DNA of 33,502 bases. Source: a virus. Positions 26,007-33,502 of this stretch are shown here, one piece after another. Position 1 is the stretch's first letter, and each line of letters starts with the position of its first letter. The notes under the pieces were generated by a model. The model made no database searches and was not told the DNA's origin. It saw nothing but the letters and a program-made list of their open reading frames with translations. Position numbers and translations under genes: made by a program. Where the stretch lies: IMG/VR virus record IMGVR_UViG_3300007539_000089, positions 1 through 33,502 of that record, one strand, 5' to 3'.

Positions 26007-28121
26007 TTACAGATCAGTTTTGGACGAAGTTAAGCTAGAAGCCGCATCCGTCAGGCTAGGTGCGGTGGCCGATCCAGGCAAAGAATACTGGTCGACGCCA
26101 TTGCCAATGCCACTGCCTACGTACATGTGATCACCGTCAGGTGAAATGTAAAGAGAGAGAGGAGCCGTTTCCTCTGTTGCAACAGAAAACTCGCTGTCAA
26201 TGTCGGTGCTTGATGTCAACACGTTTGAAAGTGTGTATGCGGTTAATGGATTGAATTGATACACTTTGTCTCCTGAGGATCCTAAGAGATAGTACCGAGT
26301 GCCGTCTGGCTTCATAAATATACTTTGAGCCCCTGTATCTGGGGCGTAGGAGGTACTACTGTCGTGACTTAGCGTTGAAATATCCCAGGCGGTTGATAAG
26401 GTATAGCGATGAATTTTGTCATTACTGTAACCAGTAAAATACATATTTAGGCCACTGGAGCTGAAGCATATATCTTTTGGGCCTGAGTCTTGACTGCCAA
26501 GAGCGCCCAGGGACACCCTTGTGACACTAAGCGTGCTTAAATCCCACGCAGTTGACATCGAGTATTGAATTAAAGCGTTGTAAGAGTCATCTGTGCTATA
26601 AAGCTGTGTCCCGTCTGGGCTTATGAAGAGCCCCCATGGAGCATCGTGATAGACATGGAACGAGGAAGCTGGAAACGTGTAGTCAATACTTCCGTGGGTG
26701 CTAATGTCCCAAGCGGTTGACAAGGTGGTTTGAATTATTGTCTTGTTGCTACGCAACATGTAGACTTTCGTCCCATCGGACTTAAAAAACAATCCTCTGA
26801 CATCATTGCCGCCAGAATTTACATCATCAAATCGAACGTGACTTGCGTTCGCAACATCATCCCAGATAGTGCCGCTAAAAAACGACTCTTGGTCTGTCAG
26901 TGTTGACGCTGCATCGGTTAGCGTTGAGGTTGCAGTCGTCAGAGAAGTCGATGCGTAGACGAAGTTTCCATACGTGCCAGTCAAAGACCCGTCCGATGGT
27001 ACTTTTACGATAAAGCTGTCGTAATTTCCGGTTACATTTGACCTGCCGCCAAAATACAAGTTGTTAGAGCTGTCTACAGCAATCCCACCTGCGTATTCGT
27101 ATGAAGTAGTCCCAAAAGAGCGCTGCCATTGGACAACGCCAGAGCTGTTGTACTTAACAATAAGCGTGTCTTGACTTCCAGCTCCAGCAGAAAGGGTAGT
27201 TCCAAACACGTAAACATTACCCGAGGAATCTACTGCTAAATCGCTGACATTATCACTGCCAGTACCGCCAATAATGCGTTGCCATTGAATAGCTCCAGAC
27301 GAATTGTATTTAGCGACGCCAGCGTCATAACTGCCTTGACCCTCCGAAACCGTCATCGCCGGGATGTAGATATTGTCTGAACTATCTATCGCTAAGCCTG
27401 CACCAGATTCGTTGCTTGTCCCGCCGAGTGAACGCTGCCACTGAATAACTCCAGACGAGTTGTATTTAGCGATTCCTAGATCATATCCTCCTTGTCCAGA
27501 ACTGTGCTGGTATTGAATGTAAACGTTGTCCGAGCCATCTAACGCAATGCCACTGCCATCGTCATTACTCGTTCCCCCCAAGCGCCTTTGCCATTGAAGC
27601 ACTCCAGAGACGCTGTATTTGCAAATAAAAACGTCATTGCCGCCGCTACTTAAAGCGCTTGTAAATCCAACGGCGTATATATTGCTGCTTGAGCTATCTA
27701 CAGCAACTTTACGCAAATCAATGGTTGAAGTTGAATACAGAGCGCGTTGCCACTGGACAGCTCCTGAGCTGTTGTATTTGACAATATAAGCACTAGTGCC
27801 GCTTTCGTAAGATGCAGTGCTTCCAACAGCATAAATGTTGCCCGAGTCATCTATTGCCATTCCTTGGAAAAATTCGTTGCTAGAACCGCCTATTCTTCGT
27901 TGCCACTGCAGCACGCCTGAAGAGTTGTATTTAACGACTACGGCGTCGTACCCTCCCGCACCTTCAGAGTTTGTGCTCAAAACACCGTAAACATCTCCAG
28001 CGCTGTTTACACTTATTGCTTCTACTTCATAATCAGTGCCTGTCCCACCTAGCGTGGCGATCCAGTAAGCATCACCACCGACATTGCCAGCAGCTGCAAG
28101 TTGAAGTGTTTTTCCAAGCAT
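26007..28121 (-). CDS. Large beta-propeller tail-fibre protein, likely receptor binder
   Basis: A 704-residue protein. The N-terminal half (about residues 15-380) has seven or more copies of a roughly 52-residue SBBP-like repeat, each with 'D(A/V)xIxKYNSSG..QWQR' and 'G..IAxD.S.NIY..G'. A Thr/Ser linker (SLTTATSTLTDAASTLTD) leads to a second repeat set (about 420-680) with 'LSTAWDISTLS' and 'F.SPDGT..Y' blades. The two sets predict two propellers. It lies with fibre genes and directly before a fibre chaperone. Variable propeller loops would suit binding to the host surface. Confidence 0.78.
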   Translation of the reverse strand: MLGKTLQLAAAGNVGGDAYWIATLGGTGTDYEVEAISVNSAGDVYGVLSTNSEGAGGYDAVVVKYNSSGVLQWQRRIGGSSNEFFQGMAIDDSGNIYAVGSTASYESGTSAYIVKYNSSGAVQWQRALYSTSTIDLRKVAVDSSSSNIYAVGFTSALSSGGNDVFICKYSVSGVLQWQRRLGGTSNDDGSGIALDGSDNVYIQYQHSSGQGGYDLGIAKYNSSGVIQWQRSLGGTSNESGAGLAIDSSDNIYIPAMTVSEGQGSYDAGVAKYNSSGAIQWQRIIGGTGSDNVSDLAVDSSGNVYVFGTTLSAGAGSQDTLIVKYNSSGVVQWQRSFGTTSYEYAGGIAVDSSNNLYFGGRSNVTGNYDSFIVKVPSDGSLTGTYGNFVYASTSLTTATSTLTDAASTLTDQESFFSGTIWDDVANASHVRFDDVNSGGNDVRGLFFKSDGTKVYMLRSNKTIIQTTLSTAWDISTHGSIDYTFPASSFHVYHDAPWGLFISPDGTQLYSTDDSYNALIQYSMSTAWDLSTLSVTRVSLGALGSQDSGPKDICFSSSGLNMYFTGYSNDKIHRYTLSTAWDISTLSHDSSTSYAPDTGAQSIFMKPDGTRYYLLGSSGDKVYQFNPLTAYTLSNVLTSSTDIDSEFSVATEETAPLSLYISPDGDHMYVGSGIGNGVDQYSLPGSATAPSLTDAASSLTSSKTDL

Positions 28122-28528
28122 CAGGCGTAGCTCCCGACATACGCACCATACAAAGTAGTGCTAACTTTCCAAAACACAAACACATCGTTTGCAGTCAGTG
28201 TTGGTGCGCTATTTCCTGAGCCAGTTACCCAAGTCAACGTTGGCCAGGTGATTGTATAGCTCGCTCCAGCGTTAAGCAGCAGCACAACAGTTTGACCGGC
28301 TTCAAGCGATTCGGTAAACGTCGTGTTTGCCGCGACAGTCTTACTCTGAATACTGCCGTTGGCTGGATCGATGTCCGTTCCGGTCAAGCTATAGGTTGTT
28401 TCCTTCAGCTCAGCGAAGGTCTGCTGTGCCGTAAAGCTTTGCGCTGCATTTGTTGCCGCCAGTACGTTCGTCGCGGTAGACGTAGCATCAGAATGCTGGA
28501 TTGAATCTGCAACTAGCGTTCCAGCCAT
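28121..28528 (-). CDS. Tail-fibre module protein
   Basis: A 135-residue protein starting MAGTLVADSIQHSDATSTAT. After a helical segment the rest is all-beta: TYSLTGTDIDPANGSIQSKT, LEAGQTVVLLLNAGASYTIT, WPTLTWVTGSGNSAPTLTAN. Such modules occur at C-terminal ends of cyanophage and other phage fibres. It shares one base with the propeller gene (TGATG), so it is probably made as a separate part of the same fibre. Exact role unknown. Confidence 0.65.
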   Translation of the reverse strand: MAGTLVADSIQHSDATSTATNVLAATNAAQSFTAQQTFAELKETTYSLTGTDIDPANGSIQSKTVAANTTFTESLEAGQTVVLLLNAGASYTITWPTLTWVTGSGNSAPTLTANDVFVFWKVSTTLYGAYVGSYA

Positions 28529-28529
28529 G

Positions 28530-28832
28530 TCAAATCACCGTGAAGAAAGAACCGGTCGAGATAGTAAGCGTGACGCCTGTAGCGACAGTGTAACTTGGCC
28601 CAAGCACACCAGCATTAGTGCTGGACGCGATTGTCGTGTTAGACGAAAGCGTTTGCGGGTTGCTGAGATAATCTGCTGCCGCCGCTGAGGCGCCGATCTC
28701 AACAACTGAACCACCGTCTGTTTTGGTGAACAAGCCGCCGTCAGACGTGTTGATCAGCAGCTCAGCAGTTTGGCTGAAATCACCAGCAACAGGATCGCTG
28801 GTGCCGCGCTTGTGACGGATTACATTCGCCAT
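28530..28832 (-). CDS. Fibre protein with Mtd/hyaluronidase-type N-terminus
   Basis: A 100-residue protein. The start ANVIRHKRGTSDPVAGDFSQ, then AELLINTSDGGLFTKTDGGS, resembles the N-terminal 'virion-binding' part of phage fibre proteins such as Mtd and phage hyaluronidases (RHKRGT...ELLINTxxGxLfxKtDgG). A Ser/Thr-rich stretch follows. It could attach a fibre to the baseplate or tail tip. It overlaps the next gene by one base. Confidence 0.65.
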   Translation of the reverse strand: MANVIRHKRGTSDPVAGDFSQTAELLINTSDGGLFTKTDGGSVVEIGASAAAADYLSNPQTLSSNTTIASSTNAGVLGPSYTVATGVTLTISTGSFFTVI

Positions 28833-29902
28833 CAGAACGTTCCACCGTCAACAGTTGAGTTGTTGGACAGGTAGTCAGTACCCTCGGTAGCGGCAGTAAA
28901 TGCACTGGTGCCGTTGCCTTTCAAGATGCCGGTCAGGGTCGTTGCGCCAGTACCACCATCGCCAACCGCAAGCGTTCCGGTGATTGCAGATGCTCCAAGA
29001 TCGACAGCTAGTTCAGTCGATTCAATTACAAGGCCGCCGCCGGCTTTTATGTCTGCGCTGAAGACAGTGCCCGTCAGATCAAGGCCATCACCAGCGATGT
29101 AAGTGGTGTTGGTGTCTGTCGAGGCAATTGTGATCGAGCCACTACCTTCGGTAATGGTGATGTTGCTACCAGCCGTCAGCGTGGCAAGCGTGTAGCCACT
29201 GCCATTGCCGATTGCAAGTTGGCCGTTGCTTGGAGCAGCAGTAAGGCCGGTGCCGCCGTAGGCATAACCGATTGCCGTGCCGTTCCAAACACCAGTGGCG
29301 ATGGTGCCGACGGAAGTCAGGCTGGAAGCAGTAACACCAGAACCAAGAGTGCTGCCGCTAAGAACGCTGGTGCCATTGATCTTGAACTCTTTGCCGGAAG
29401 CAAGGTTGACATGCTCCGAAAAGTCCCAGCTGTCAGTGCTGTTGGTCCAAATGATCGTGTGGTCAGACGATCCTTTAAGTGTCAGGCCTCCACCGTCGGC
29501 GGTTGTGTCTGTCGGAGTAGCGACAGAACCAAGCTCGATGTTTTTGTCATCCACCGTCACCGTGGTCGAGTTCACGGTCGTGGTCGTACCATTAACGACC
29601 AAATCGCCGCCAACAGTGACGTTGCCTGTCGTCTCAAATGTGGCAATCGTTGCGCCACTAAAATCCAGCGTGCCTGTATAGGTCTTGTTGCCGGAAATAG
29701 TCTGGTTGCCGGTCAGCGTTGCATATGCTCCAGAGCCTGCAATCGCAATAACACTGCTGGCTGCACCTCCGCCTGCGTCCCCGTAACCGTAATACAGGAT
29801 ATTATCGACTTCTGAGTACGCCGGTTCTGACGGCGCAAGGCTGCTTGGAGCGCCTGCCGAACCACCAGCAGCGCGTTTCTTTAGGCGGATGGTGTTGGCC
29901 AT
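28832..29902 (-). CDS. Long Gly/Thr-rich tail-fibre protein
   Basis: A 356-residue protein, with a start like the neighbouring gene (MANTIRLKKRAAGGSAGAPS). The body is Thr/Ser/Gly/Ala-rich with repeats of short strands (TGNVTVGGDLVVNGTTTTVN, TSVGTIATGVWNGTAIGYAY, GGTGLTAAPSNGQLAIGNGS). 'GGTG' glycine turns and beta repeats are usual for trimeric phage fibre shafts. No enzymatic motif is seen. It probably forms a rod. Its C-terminus ends TDYLSNNSTVDGGTF, a pattern repeated in the neighbouring gene. Confidence 0.7.
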   Translation of the reverse strand: MANTIRLKKRAAGGSAGAPSSLAPSEPAYSEVDNILYYGYGDAGGGAASSVIAIAGSGAYATLTGNQTISGNKTYTGTLDFSGATIATFETTGNVTVGGDLVVNGTTTTVNSTTVTVDDKNIELGSVATPTDTTADGGGLTLKGSSDHTIIWTNSTDSWDFSEHVNLASGKEFKINGTSVLSGSTLGSGVTASSLTSVGTIATGVWNGTAIGYAYGGTGLTAAPSNGQLAIGNGSGYTLATLTAGSNITITEGSGSITIASTDTNTTYIAGDGLDLTGTVFSADIKAGGGLVIESTELAVDLGASAITGTLAVGDGGTGATTLTGILKGNGTSAFTAATEGTDYLSNNSTVDGGTF

Positions 29903-29905
29903 GGC

Positions 29906-30178
29906 TTAGAAATTGCCTCCAAGGACAATGGTCGAAATGGTCCAGGTATCGTCAGCCTTGTACGTGCCAGCAGTGCTGTCGTAATAGACGACGCTTTTGT
30001 CTACTTTAGCCGAATCTGAAACAGTAATTCCAGATGCGCCTTGTGGTCCTTGGGGACCTTGCGGTCCAGTAGTCGTCGCAGTAACTGTTGTCGTTACAGG
30101 TGTTTTGACAACGGTTGTCTTGCCTTCCGTCGTGACGCTGACGGTGTTTTCAGTCTTGGTGACGTTGACTGTTGTCAT
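29906..30178 (-). CDS. Small fibre protein with collagen-like repeat
   Basis: A 90-residue protein. Its N-terminal third is Thr/Val-rich (VNVTKTENTVSVTTEGKTTV), then comes the short collagen-like GPQGPQGPQGASG (Gly-X-Y, four triplets), and the last third is beta-like (DKSVVYYDSTAGTYKADDTW). It starts four bases before the end of the upstream gene. Gly-X-Y runs in phage fibres promote trimers. It probably forms part of a trimeric fibre. Confidence 0.65.
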   Translation of the reverse strand: MTTVNVTKTENTVSVTTEGKTTVVKTPVTTTVTATTTGPQGPQGPQGASGITVSDSAKVDKSVVYYDSTAGTYKADDTWTISTIVLGGNF

Positions 30179-30519
30179 GGTGCTGTATACCCCTGGCTGA
30201 CGTAGATCACACCTTCAAGGTAGTACTCTCGATTGCCCGAGGCGTCTTCAAGCAGAACGTCATAACGCAATTCGTCAGGCGTGAACGCTGCGGTCTGCGT
30301 GTCGGTCAAACTAATCGCAATCTGACCGTTACTTCTGTCCGTGTAGGCGATGGAAAAATCGGCGTATTTAGTGGTGCGGTTTTCGTTCCAGACCTGGGCA
30401 TACGCGGTGTAACCCGTTAAGTCAATTACTGCATTGTTGCTGTCCTTAAACTGCAACAACAGCGAGTAGTCAGCGCGGCGCTGAACTGTGAAGTTGTACG
30501 TTCCAGGTTGAACTGACAT
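30175..30519 (-). CDS. Baseplate/fibre protein (BppU-like N-terminus)
   Basis: A 114-residue protein: MSVQPGTYNFTVQRRADYSL, LQFKDSNNAVIDLTGYTAYA, QVWNENRTTKYADFSIAYTD and YDVLLEDASGNREYYLEGVI. 'qrRaDYsl.lqfkDs....idLtGyta' resembles the N-terminal domain of phage baseplate upper proteins and of some fibres, which provides attachment to the tail. It ends with a beta strand and a short tail. Its start follows the upstream gene by two bases. Confidence 0.65.
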   Translation of the reverse strand: MSVQPGTYNFTVQRRADYSLLLQFKDSNNAVIDLTGYTAYAQVWNENRTTKYADFSIAYTDRSNGQIAISLTDTQTAAFTPDELRYDVLLEDASGNREYYLEGVIYVSQGYTAP

Positions 30520-30521
30520 GG

Positions 30522-31454
30522 TTACACCGTATAAATTTCCATTTTGGATATCACCACTTCAACATTGGCATTAGTCAATGTTGTCATGTCTGAATAGCCA
30601 AAACCTAAGCCATATATGCCGCTAGTTCTTTGGACTATTTGATGGAGCTGAATATCTGTATTTGCGGCAAAAGTGACCCTGGCTGATATGGTTGCGACAG
30701 TAGCGGTCTCAGCAATGGTGTACATTGCCCAGTGAACCATGCTGGGCTTGCCTATATATGCTTGATTGGTTACATCGTAAAACCTTAAAACGACCCTAGC
30801 GGCGTCATAAATTTGGGCATACGCCGTTATAAAATGCGTACCTGCTTTTAGCTTTACTGTTGTGCCTGTTCCGTTTTTGACTTGATTGGCAGACTTAGCG
30901 CCAAAAACAGCAGTCTGCAGCTCATTGCCTGGTTGCCCTGTGTTTATTGAGACTTGTTCGCCAGTGTCAAACTCTACCCAGTTGAATTTTCTAGGCACAT
31001 AAACGTTTTGCGTGATTGCGCCCTGAATGTTTCCGCCGCTTGCGTCACTGTCTTCGAGGGCAAGAACTTGAGCGTGATGCCGGTAAGGCGCCGCAAGACC
31101 ATAGCTGCGTGTTCCAGCCGAATCAACGAGTAGCGCTTTTTTTGTTCCAGTCTGCAAGCCATCAAAGCTGCCAATAGCAGGTAGCGCATCTGTGATGTTG
31201 CCCTGCAGGCGAACTTCACCACCTTGCAGCTTGTAAAGGTCTAAATACGTTCCAGTGCCACCGCTGGTGCTGTCCTTGATCTTGAACGTGTTGTCGGTCG
31301 TGTCAAGGTAGTGGGCAAAGTCTGAATCAGCCAAAGCAGCAGGCTCGCTTGAGCCGCTGTTATTGGTAAACAGGGCATCCAAGCCGTCATTTAGATCCGC
31401 CCGAAACTGCGGAAAATTGACGTTGCCTATGGCCTTGTCACTTGGCTGGCTCAT
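30522..31454 (-). CDS. Tail-fibre protein
   Basis: A 310-residue protein with an N-terminal helix (IGNVNFPQFRADLNDGLDAL, probably binding the tail tip), a middle part with LYKLQGGEVRLQGNITDALP, and a C-terminal beta domain (FDTGEQVSINTGQPGNELQT, AYAQIYDAARVVLRFYDVTN, RVTFAANTDIQLHQIVQRTS). It begins one base inside the end of the gpJ-like gene. The C-terminal domain could be a jelly-roll or lectin-like head that contacts the host surface. No specific family was recognised. Confidence 0.7.
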   Translation of the reverse strand: MSQPSDKAIGNVNFPQFRADLNDGLDALFTNNSGSSEPAALADSDFAHYLDTTDNTFKIKDSTSGGTGTYLDLYKLQGGEVRLQGNITDALPAIGSFDGLQTGTKKALLVDSAGTRSYGLAAPYRHHAQVLALEDSDASGGNIQGAITQNVYVPRKFNWVEFDTGEQVSINTGQPGNELQTAVFGAKSANQVKNGTGTTVKLKAGTHFITAYAQIYDAARVVLRFYDVTNQAYIGKPSMVHWAMYTIAETATVATISARVTFAANTDIQLHQIVQRTSGIYGLGFGYSDMTTLTNANVEVVISKMEIYTV

Positions 31455-33502
31455 TAAGGTGTCCTGCCTTTTCCGAATCCAGTTGCAGTGTAACTAAAGC
31501 CCGTGCTGGTTGCACCTGTCAAGGTGGCGGTGAAACCAGTTGTTGAGACGCTGGTGAGAACAACCTTTCCGTCTGTACCTAAATCGTCCGCCTGCACGAC
31601 AACCGTTGGAGTGCCTGCGCCAAACGGGTTGTCAAATGTCACAGCAGTGCCTGACGTTCCAGTACCTCTTTGAATCTCTTCAGGCAGTAAGGCTTCAAGT
31701 TTGAGCTGCTCAACGCTAAGTGTGCTGTCGGCGTCTCCGGCGCTAAGGACAATTTTTGTTTGAAACGCTGTTCCTACGGCAACCGTACGTGTGAATTCTT
31801 CCCACTCGCTAAAGCTTGCACCAAGACCAGTTGCGTTTCCAAAGGTATTTCTAATGTAATTTCGACAGGAAGTAACGTCAATAGCCGAACCACCATCAAA
31901 CAAGCCTCGCCTTTGGTTGAATAAGCCGGAAGCAGTGTCAAACGAACCAGAACGCTTACCAGGCGTTGTTGTTAATTCATGGCGCAAAAACAAGTCAAAC
32001 ACTTTATCTATGCTGAGTATAATTCCAACACCGTCTAGGTGGTCGAGTTCACTAACAGCAAAGCCAATGCCTCTTAAAACGTATTCGCCAGTCCCGTCGT
32101 AGTTGTAATAGTTTCCAACCGCATAATCCATCGCAACATACAATTCAGTCGCAACCATCAGGTGAGCACTTTCTTCGTCTGTGTATGTTGTATGGTTCGC
32201 AGGGTCAACCTCTACGTAACGCAAAGCTTTTGAGTCCGTATCTGCATATCTTTTCTTGGGCGCTGGAGGGTCAATTGTGTAGCTGCTTAAGAACAAGTTT
32301 TCTGGGTATCCATACGCAAAGGTTGAGACAATATCGCTAAGAAAAAGAGTAGTGTTGTCTGATTCCTCAACAGTAGAGCCAAAAAGTCCGGTTGTTTGAA
32401 CTGCGGATTCACTAACTACAACTTCCGCAGCAGTCGCAGACCTCAGTGCTGGCAAGTCGTCCAAATTTTCTGTTTCTGCTTTTACAAAATACGTGCCAGG
32501 CGACAAAGGAATCGTGACGCTGTTTTGATCGCCTGAGACTGGCTCAAAAATAGGATTACTGCTTTCCCATGTAGCGCCTGATGTACGCGAGTCGTAGTTG
32601 ACTAAAATTTTGCCGCCACCAATAATTGACGGATCTTTCACCTTGTCCCAGGACAAAATGCCGGTAAGATCGGTGGTACGAGTAAACTTTAACCCTGTGA
32701 CATTGTCTGGATTTTTTCTAGACGCTCCGACTACTTCATAAGTAATTTGAGAAGTAGGTCCGCGCAAAACCCCTCGCAAAGGAGTTACAGAAATTACGTA
32801 GTTACCTCGTTTTACGTTAGGAATATCAAGAGTCGTGCCTTGTATCCTTTGAACAGTAACGTTATCGTCATCGTGCCGATATGAAACTTCGTAAAGCAGA
32901 GCATCTTTTGCGGCCTGCCAAGCAATGGCAATTTTGACCGACATCCTGCCGTTAACGCTAGTGACCACTTCTTGCACCGTTTCGCCGCTGACCAGTGCAA
33001 CCTTGAGAACTCGCAAGTTCTGCACTTGACCAGGAGGCTCGTTGAGGTTTGTGACGTCGAAGGTTGCAAGAGGTTCGTTGGTTTCAACGTTTGCGTACTT
33101 GGACGGGTTGTGTGACAACGCAGTTACGTTGTAGTTCACATCGTCTTCTTCTTCAATGCTGACAACCTTCCATGTTGTTGGTTGCACGTCCGATCCAGTG
33201 CGTGAACTTTCAACGTATAAAACCTGATTGTCTTCGCTGTAAAGCACATAACCTGGCTCTACATACTGCACACCCGACAAGCCGGTTTTTTCAAGCAGCC
33301 AAATGCTATTAACCAAAGGTTGTGTGCTATACGCCTGCTCAACTGTCAGCTGATTGATAGCGTAATAGCTTTCTTCAATGTATAAATCATCAACATAAAT
33401 ACCGCCAGAAATTACCGCACGGGCTTCGGTGCTTCCGTCAGGCAAAATTACGCTTAAAAGCGACCCCGCTCCAAACGACAGGAAATTGCCGGTTGCGCTG
33501 TC
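31454..33502 (-). CDS. Tip attachment protein J-like, C-terminal part (open at right edge)
   Basis: The frame stays open to the right edge; its beginning lies outside. The visible 680-odd residues include ESSYYAINQLTVEQ-like segments, TWKVVSIEEEDDVNYNVTALSHNP (split here as WKVVSIEEEDDVNYN and VTALSHNP), and PPGQVQNLRVLKVALVS with fibronectin type III-like modules, as in phage host-specificity protein J. It forms the tail tip and reaches the host receptor. The C-terminal part is Ser/Thr-rich with strands. It heads the fibre operon, as gpJ does in many siphophages. Confidence 0.75.
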   Translation of the reverse strand, partial: DSATGNFLSFGAGSLLSVILPDGSTEARAVISGGIYVDDLYIEESYYAINQLTVEQAYSTQPLVNSIWLLEKTGLSGVQYVEPGYVLYSEDNQVLYVESSRTGSDVQPTTWKVVSIEEEDDVNYNVTALSHNPSKYANVETNEPLATFDVTNLNEPPGQVQNLRVLKVALVSGETVQEVVTSVNGRMSVKIAIAWQAAKDALLYEVSYRHDDDNVTVQRIQGTTLDIPNVKRGNYVISVTPLRGVLRGPTSQITYEVVGASRKNPDNVTGLKFTRTTDLTGILSWDKVKDPSIIGGGKILVNYDSRTSGATWESSNPIFEPVSGDQNSVTIPLSPGTYFVKAETENLDDLPALRSATAAEVVVSESAVQTTGLFGSTVEESDNTTLFLSDIVSTFAYGYPENLFLSSYTIDPPAPKKRYADTDSKALRYVEVDPANHTTYTDEESAHLMVATELYVAMDYAVGNYYNYDGTGEYVLRGIGFAVSELDHLDGVGIILSIDKVFDLFLRHELTTTPGKRSGSFDTASGLFNQRRGLFDGGSAIDVTSCRNYIRNTFGNATGLGASFSEWEEFTRTVAVGTAFQTKIVLSAGDADSTLSVEQLKLEALLPEEIQRGTGTSGTAVTFDNPFGAGTPTVVVQADDLGTDGKVVLTSVSTTGFTATLTGATSTGFSYTATGFGKGRTP

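Noticed and set aside
1-33502. tRNA genes, CRISPR arrays, insertion sequences, integrase and attachment sites
   Set aside because: I looked for cloverleaf-like GC arms, regular direct repeats, transposase or integrase motifs and found none.

Overview
The window is a large part of the genome of a tailed double-stranded DNA phage, most probably a siphovirus infecting a unicellular cyanobacterium of the Synechococcus/Cyanobium type. The host call rests on phage-encoded proteins that look cyanobacterial: a cyAbrB-type regulator (8426-8770), a primary-type sigma-70 factor (19729-20700), and a set of small proteins between 21.6 and 25.6 kb that resemble conserved cyanophage proteins. No integrase, CI-like repressor, tRNA, CRISPR array or insertion sequence is visible, so the phage looks lytic within what can be seen.

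Layout. 1-10.65 kb, minus strand: the packaging and head module in transcription order: terminase small subunit, a small gene, terminase large subunit, cyAbrB, portal (DUF4055), a small gene, MuF-type head protein, a very basic Gly/Lys/Arg protein, scaffold, major capsid protein, connector, three tandem paralogous small virion-like proteins, head closure, gp10-like neck protein, tail terminator, and the first codons of the tail tube gene at the left edge. One lone plus-strand gene (4752-4964) interrupts this run. 10.7-15.3 kb, minus strand: small early or accessory genes in short transcription units (zinc ribbon, a membrane-HTH microprotein, coiled-coil and ribbon-helix-helix proteins, DUF3310) plus a RepA/KaiC-like ATPase. 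15.3-20.7 kb, plus strand: a recombination module (PD-(D/E)XK exonuclease, RusA resolvase, Sak3-like annealing protein, SSB), an HNH endonuclease and the sigma factor. 20.6-23.0 kb, minus strand: dCTP deaminase, a C39-like peptidase and small membrane proteins forming a probable lysis region. 23.05-24.3 kb, plus strand: a holin-like protein and two exported proteins. 24.06-33.5 kb, minus strand: a tip-attachment (gpJ-like) protein open at the right edge, a series of tail-fibre genes including a 704-residue beta-propeller protein, a tail-fibre chaperone, and a small outer-membrane beta-barrel protein. The tail tube gene runs off the left edge and gpJ off the right edge, so the tape measure and distal tail genes are probably the missing segment, and the window may be most of a circular or circularly permuted map.

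The most interesting signal is regulatory. The early and accessory transcription units are headed by a shared promoter type: TTG-type -35, 17-base spacer, then GGTATGCCA or a close variant in which TATG-C precedes a -10 that begins with C rather than T. The exact 9-mer occurs in four such positions. Each promoter fits the start of a gene, and three strong minus-strand terminators lie in the map. With a phage-encoded RpoD-like sigma factor and a phage-encoded cyAbrB, this suggests a host-derived transcription takeover system. Two other promoters, in front of terS and cyAbrB, have T at the first -10 position and may form a second class. All functional calls come from reading motifs by eye; no database search was run.
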